Source: Candidatus Planktophila lacus
GTDB taxonomy: Bacteria > Actinomycetota > Actinomycetes > Nanopelagicales > Nanopelagicaceae
Direction: 5' to 3'
DNA: 64,000 nt
Assembly (NCBI RefSeq): GCF_002288325.1
Contig: NZ_CP016780.1
Location: forward strand, 124,001 to 188,000
The notes beneath the pieces were generated by a model. It was not told the DNA's origin. It worked only from the letters and a program-made list of their open reading frames with translations, and searched no databases. The translations under genes were made by a program, and so were the position numbers. Shown one piece after another: positions 61,015-64,000 of this stretch. The first letter of the stretch is position 1. Each line of letters opens with the position of its first letter.

Positions 61015-64000
61015 ATGACCACGCCATCCATAAAGCTCACTCGCGCACCCGCTGCGCCTGCGCTTTTGGAGCTAGATGCCACACAGGCAAAGGCGGTGGC
61101 ACACCGCGGATCACCGCTCTTAATTGCAGGTGGCCCGGGCACAGGCAAAACATCTGTATTAATCGAATCTGCGTTATCTCGAATTTCGGCAGGACAAGAT
61201 CCTGATTCAATTCTGCTGATTACTTACGGCCGCGAACGCGCATCCGAACTCCGCGATGCAATTGCACTTCGCACAACTGTGACGATGCACGAACCACTAG
61301 CGCGTACTTTCCACTCACTTGCTTACTCAATTTTGAAAATGGACTCTGGCGATAACTACCACGAACCAATTCTGTTATCTGGCCCCGAACAAGAAAACTT
61401 TATCGGCCAACTTCTCGAAGGTGATGTACAAGATGGTTATCGCAAATGGCCAACGGATTTACATGATGGTGAAGATAAGAAAGGCAATCCGCTTTTAACC
61501 CAGGGCTTTATCCGCGAACTCCGCGATTTAATTATGCGCGCCAACGAACGCGGCATCACACCTGAAGAACTTGCTACCCGCGGCGAACTAGTAAATGAAA
61601 AATACTGGGCGCCAGCTGCAGATTTCTGGAAGCGCTACAAAGAAGTTATGGCGATCCGTGAAGACACTGCCGGTGATTCCAAGATGCGTATCGATCCTTC
61701 AGAATTGATTAATGTGGCAATTGCTTATCTGCAGAAAAATGAAAAGCTGCGTGCACAGTTGCAGGCGCGTTTTGCCACGATCATGGTCGATGAATTCCAA
61801 GAAAGCGATCCTGCACAACGCAAACTCCTTGATCTTCTCTCGGGTCCCGACTTAGTTATTGCCTATGATGCTGATTCTTCTGTTGGTCGCTTCCGCGGTG
61901 CAGATCCCGATGGGCTAAAACAGGTTGTTGATTCATACCTTGAAAAGGGTGCAACCCAAATACTTTTGCAGAACTCTTATCGCTGCCGCCCCGAGATTTT
62001 TGAGATCGGCCAGAAAGTTACAGCGGCCTTCCGCGCACCGTCTAGTACTCGTTCTCGCACCTGCACATATAGCGCCAAACCAGCGCTAGATAACCCTTTC
62101 ACCACTGCACGACTTAATTCACAATCTGAAGAAGCGCAATACATCGCCTACCTTTTCAAGCGCGCCCATTTAATGCACGGCATTCCATATTCGCAGATGG
62201 CAGTTATCTTGCGTTCTGCGGGCACGCAAGCAAGTGCACTACGACGCGCCTTTGCCCAAGTTTCAATTCCTGTTGCCGGAGACCTTGAAGCGCTCTCCAC
62301 TAACCCTGCAATCGCGCCATTTATTCTTATTGCACGAGTTGCAACTGGTGATCAAACGCTAAACCTCGACACTTGCGAACGTTTACTGCTCGCCGAATTC
62401 GGGGGATCAGATTCAATTTCTCTTCGCCGAATTCGCACAGCGCTTTTAGCTGCGCGCGATGATGCCACCGACACCCGTGGTGGAACACAGCTCTTAATCG
62501 ATGCCATTGATAAGGGCGAGATCAACATTGAAGAAAGTGCTGCACTCACCCGTGTTCACGAACTATTGCTGGCTGCTCGTAAAGTATTAACATCGATCGA
62601 TGCTCGCCCCGAGGATTTACTTTGGGCAATTTGGGATAACGCAAAAACCAGTGACAATGAAAAGTTAAGCACCGCTTGGCGTAACACCGCACTACGTGGC
62701 GGCAATCGTGGCGCAGCAGCCGATCGCGATCTCGATGCGATGATCCAACTCTTTGATTCGGCACAGCGCTTCTCTGAGCGTTTCCCGTATTCCAAACCTT
62801 CAGCATTCCTTGACGAACTTTCTCGCGAATCCATAGTTGGTGACATCATCACCGCGCAAGGCGTTCGCCCTGATGTAGTTGAAATCCTTACCGTGCACTC
62901 TGCCAAGGGGCGCCAATGGGAAGTCGTTGCAGTTGCCGGTTTGCAAGAAGGCGTTTGGCCAAACTTGCGCCAACGCAGTTCGTTGCTCGGCAGCGAAAGA
63001 CTTGTAGAACGCGAACGCCATGGTGACTTAGCGCGTTTGGAACTAGATCTAATCGCAGCTGGTGCACTGGCCGAAGATGAGCGTCGTTTGCTGCATGTGG
63101 CTGTAACCCGCGCCCGCCAGGCTTTAATCGTCACTGCAGTTCAACGCGAAGATGACGAACCATCTGCTTACTTTGAAGAACTCGATAACACCGGAGATCT
63201 CGATGCTCCCGTGATTACTAAAGTGCCACGTCCTCTTACAACGTCTGCACTTGTCGCAATGCTGCGCCAGAACTTAAGTGGAGATTCAGCAGATACCGCC
63301 GCATCGATTTTAAAGACCCTTTCCCAATCACAAATCACTTCAGCAGATCCAGCACACTGGACCGGCTCACTTCCAATCTCTTCAACGGACACCGTGGTTG
63401 CTGCTGATGATCTAGTACCGGTTTCACCATCAGGTGCCGAAAACTTCACCGAGTGCGGCGTTAAGTGGTTCCTCGAACGCAGTGGTGGAACAAATGGAGA
63501 TTCAACGGCGCAGATATTAGGTTCGGCAATTCACGAATTCGCACGGATCAAAGTAGAAGATCCATCTATCTCTGAAACCGATTTGATTTCAAAACTCGAA
63601 TCCTCTTGGTCTTTAATTGATCCAACAGAAGGCTGGATCAGCAACTCATCCCTTAAGCGCGCGGTAAAGATGCTCGAGCGCTTTAGCCGTTATCACGAAG
63701 CAACAACCCGCGATGTTGTCGGTGCCGAACTTAACTTTAAGATCCAAGTTGGTCGCGCCGAAATCCGCGGAAGCGTCGATCGCATTGAAGTCGATTCAGA
63801 CGGCAACCACTATGTAATTGATTTCAAGACTGGCAAGACCCAGATCACAGCCGAAAAAGCGAAAGAGAATTTGCAACTTGCTTGCTACCAGTTAGCTGTT
63901 GCCCTTGATGGCTTTGAAAAGAAGTTATCTTCAACCTCTTCATCCGGTGCCGAACTCGTCTACCTTGCAAAAGATTCCGTAAAGGTCACAACTCGTCAGC
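61015..64000 (+). CDS. adnA: AdnA-like UvrD/Rep helicase with C-terminal RecB-type nuclease, 3' end cut by window edge
   Basis: The frame is open from ATG 61015 to the right edge, about 995 residues. Walker A is LLIAGGPGTGKTSVLIESAL, then ILLITYGRERASELRDAI, Walker B IMVDEFQESDPAQRKLL, and the helicase motifs TVHSAKGRQWEVVAVAG and LLHVAVTRARQALIVTAV. The C-terminal nuclease shows GSVDRIEVDSDGNHYVIDFK then TGK, the PD-(D/E)XK core of RecB. This layout is that of AdnA, half of the actinobacterial AdnAB double-strand-break resection machine. The partner adnB would be expected just beyond the edge. Confidence 0.82.
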   Translation, partial: MTTPSIKLTRAPAAPALLELDATQAKAVAHRGSPLLIAGGPGTGKTSVLIESALSRISAGQDPDSILLITYGRERASELRDAIALRTTVTMHEPLARTFHSLAYSILKMDSGDNYHEPILLSGPEQENFIGQLLEGDVQDGYRKWPTDLHDGEDKKGNPLLTQGFIRELRDLIMRANERGITPEELATRGELVNEKYWAPAADFWKRYKEVMAIREDTAGDSKMRIDPSELINVAIAYLQKNEKLRAQLQARFATIMVDEFQESDPAQRKLLDLLSGPDLVIAYDADSSVGRFRGADPDGLKQVVDSYLEKGATQILLQNSYRCRPEIFEIGQKVTAAFRAPSSTRSRTCTYSAKPALDNPFTTARLNSQSEEAQYIAYLFKRAHLMHGIPYSQMAVILRSAGTQASALRRAFAQVSIPVAGDLEALSTNPAIAPFILIARVATGDQTLNLDTCERLLLAEFGGSDSISLRRIRTALLAARDDATDTRGGTQLLIDAIDKGEINIEESAALTRVHELLLAARKVLTSIDARPEDLLWAIWDNAKTSDNEKLSTAWRNTALRGGNRGAAADRDLDAMIQLFDSAQRFSERFPYSKPSAFLDELSRESIVGDIITAQGVRPDVVEILTVHSAKGRQWEVVAVAGLQEGVWPNLRQRSSLLGSERLVERERHGDLARLELDLIAAGALAEDERRLLHVAVTRARQALIVTAVQREDDEPSAYFEELDNTGDLDAPVITKVPRPLTTSALVAMLRQNLSGDSADTAASILKTLSQSQITSADPAHWTGSLPISSTDTVVAADDLVPVSPSGAENFTECGVKWFLERSGGTNGDSTAQILGSAIHEFARIKVEDPSISETDLISKLESSWSLIDPTEGWISNSSLKRAVKMLERFSRYHEATTRDVVGAELNFKIQVGRAEIRGSVDRIEVDSDGNHYVIDFKTGKTQITAEKAKENLQLACYQLAVALDGFEKKLSSTSSSGAELVYLAKDSVKVTTRQ

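Overview
The window looks like chromosome of a small-genome, gene-dense actinobacterium with moderate base composition, most like the freshwater acI lineage (Nanopelagicales, such as Planktophila or Nanopelagicus). This assignment is inference from gene content. The clues are the actinobacterial neighbourhoods eno-ftsB-DUF501-ppx, fthC-glp-rimJ-glpR/sepX, rsmI-metG-tatD-rsmA-ispE, mfd-SurA-mazG and DUF4307-greA, an AdnA-type helicase-nuclease, very short intergenic gaps, and many apparently leaderless promoters.

Layout. 1-11 kb: a saccharopine-dehydrogenase-like gene cut by the left edge, tRNA-Arg, purU, an MMPL transporter, a 39-residue small gene, an FmdB zinc ribbon, a histidine-free CopC with a CopD-CtaG fusion, an acyl-CoA dehydrogenase, fthC, and the cell-division pair Glp (a MoeA homologue lacking one domain) and GlpR/SepX around a rimJ-like gene. 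11-24.7 kb: protein mannosyltransferase, the rsmI-to-ispE operon, a MarR regulator, tRNA-Gln, glmU-prs-rplY-pth and PEP carboxylase. 24.8-33.6 kb: mfd, a SurA-like lipoprotein, mazG, eno, ftsB, DUF501, ppx, a family 5 uracil-DNA glycosylase and tRNA-Leu.

33.6-36.4 kb is an accessory patch with two secreted proteins, one a leucine-rich-repeat protein. 36.6-44 kb holds a Bax inhibitor-1 family protein, an MFS exporter, a DrrAB-like ABC pair and a divergent sugar-acid dehydratase / alcohol dehydrogenase / SDR module. 44-49 kb: greA, DUF4307, a 47-residue membrane protein, SURF1, DUF3817, a cis-prenyltransferase, a PIN-PhoH protein and a secreted transglycosylase-like protein. 49-61 kb: class I fumarase, exonuclease VII (xseB, xseA), ispH, a third secreted protein, DUF6542, rmuC, ychF, a class III aminotransferase and typA. 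The right edge cuts an AdnA-like helicase-nuclease.

Most genes are housekeeping. The less ordinary observations are: (i) three secreted proteins at two separate loci share a C-terminal tail of about 26 residues with two cysteines and many lysines; (ii) the MoeA-like Glp has lost a whole domain and its catalytic motifs but keeps its partner GlpR; (iii) two divergent gene pairs have back-to-back -10 boxes one base apart, each set 6-7 bases from a start codon. No CRISPR array, rRNA, prophage or insertion sequence was seen.
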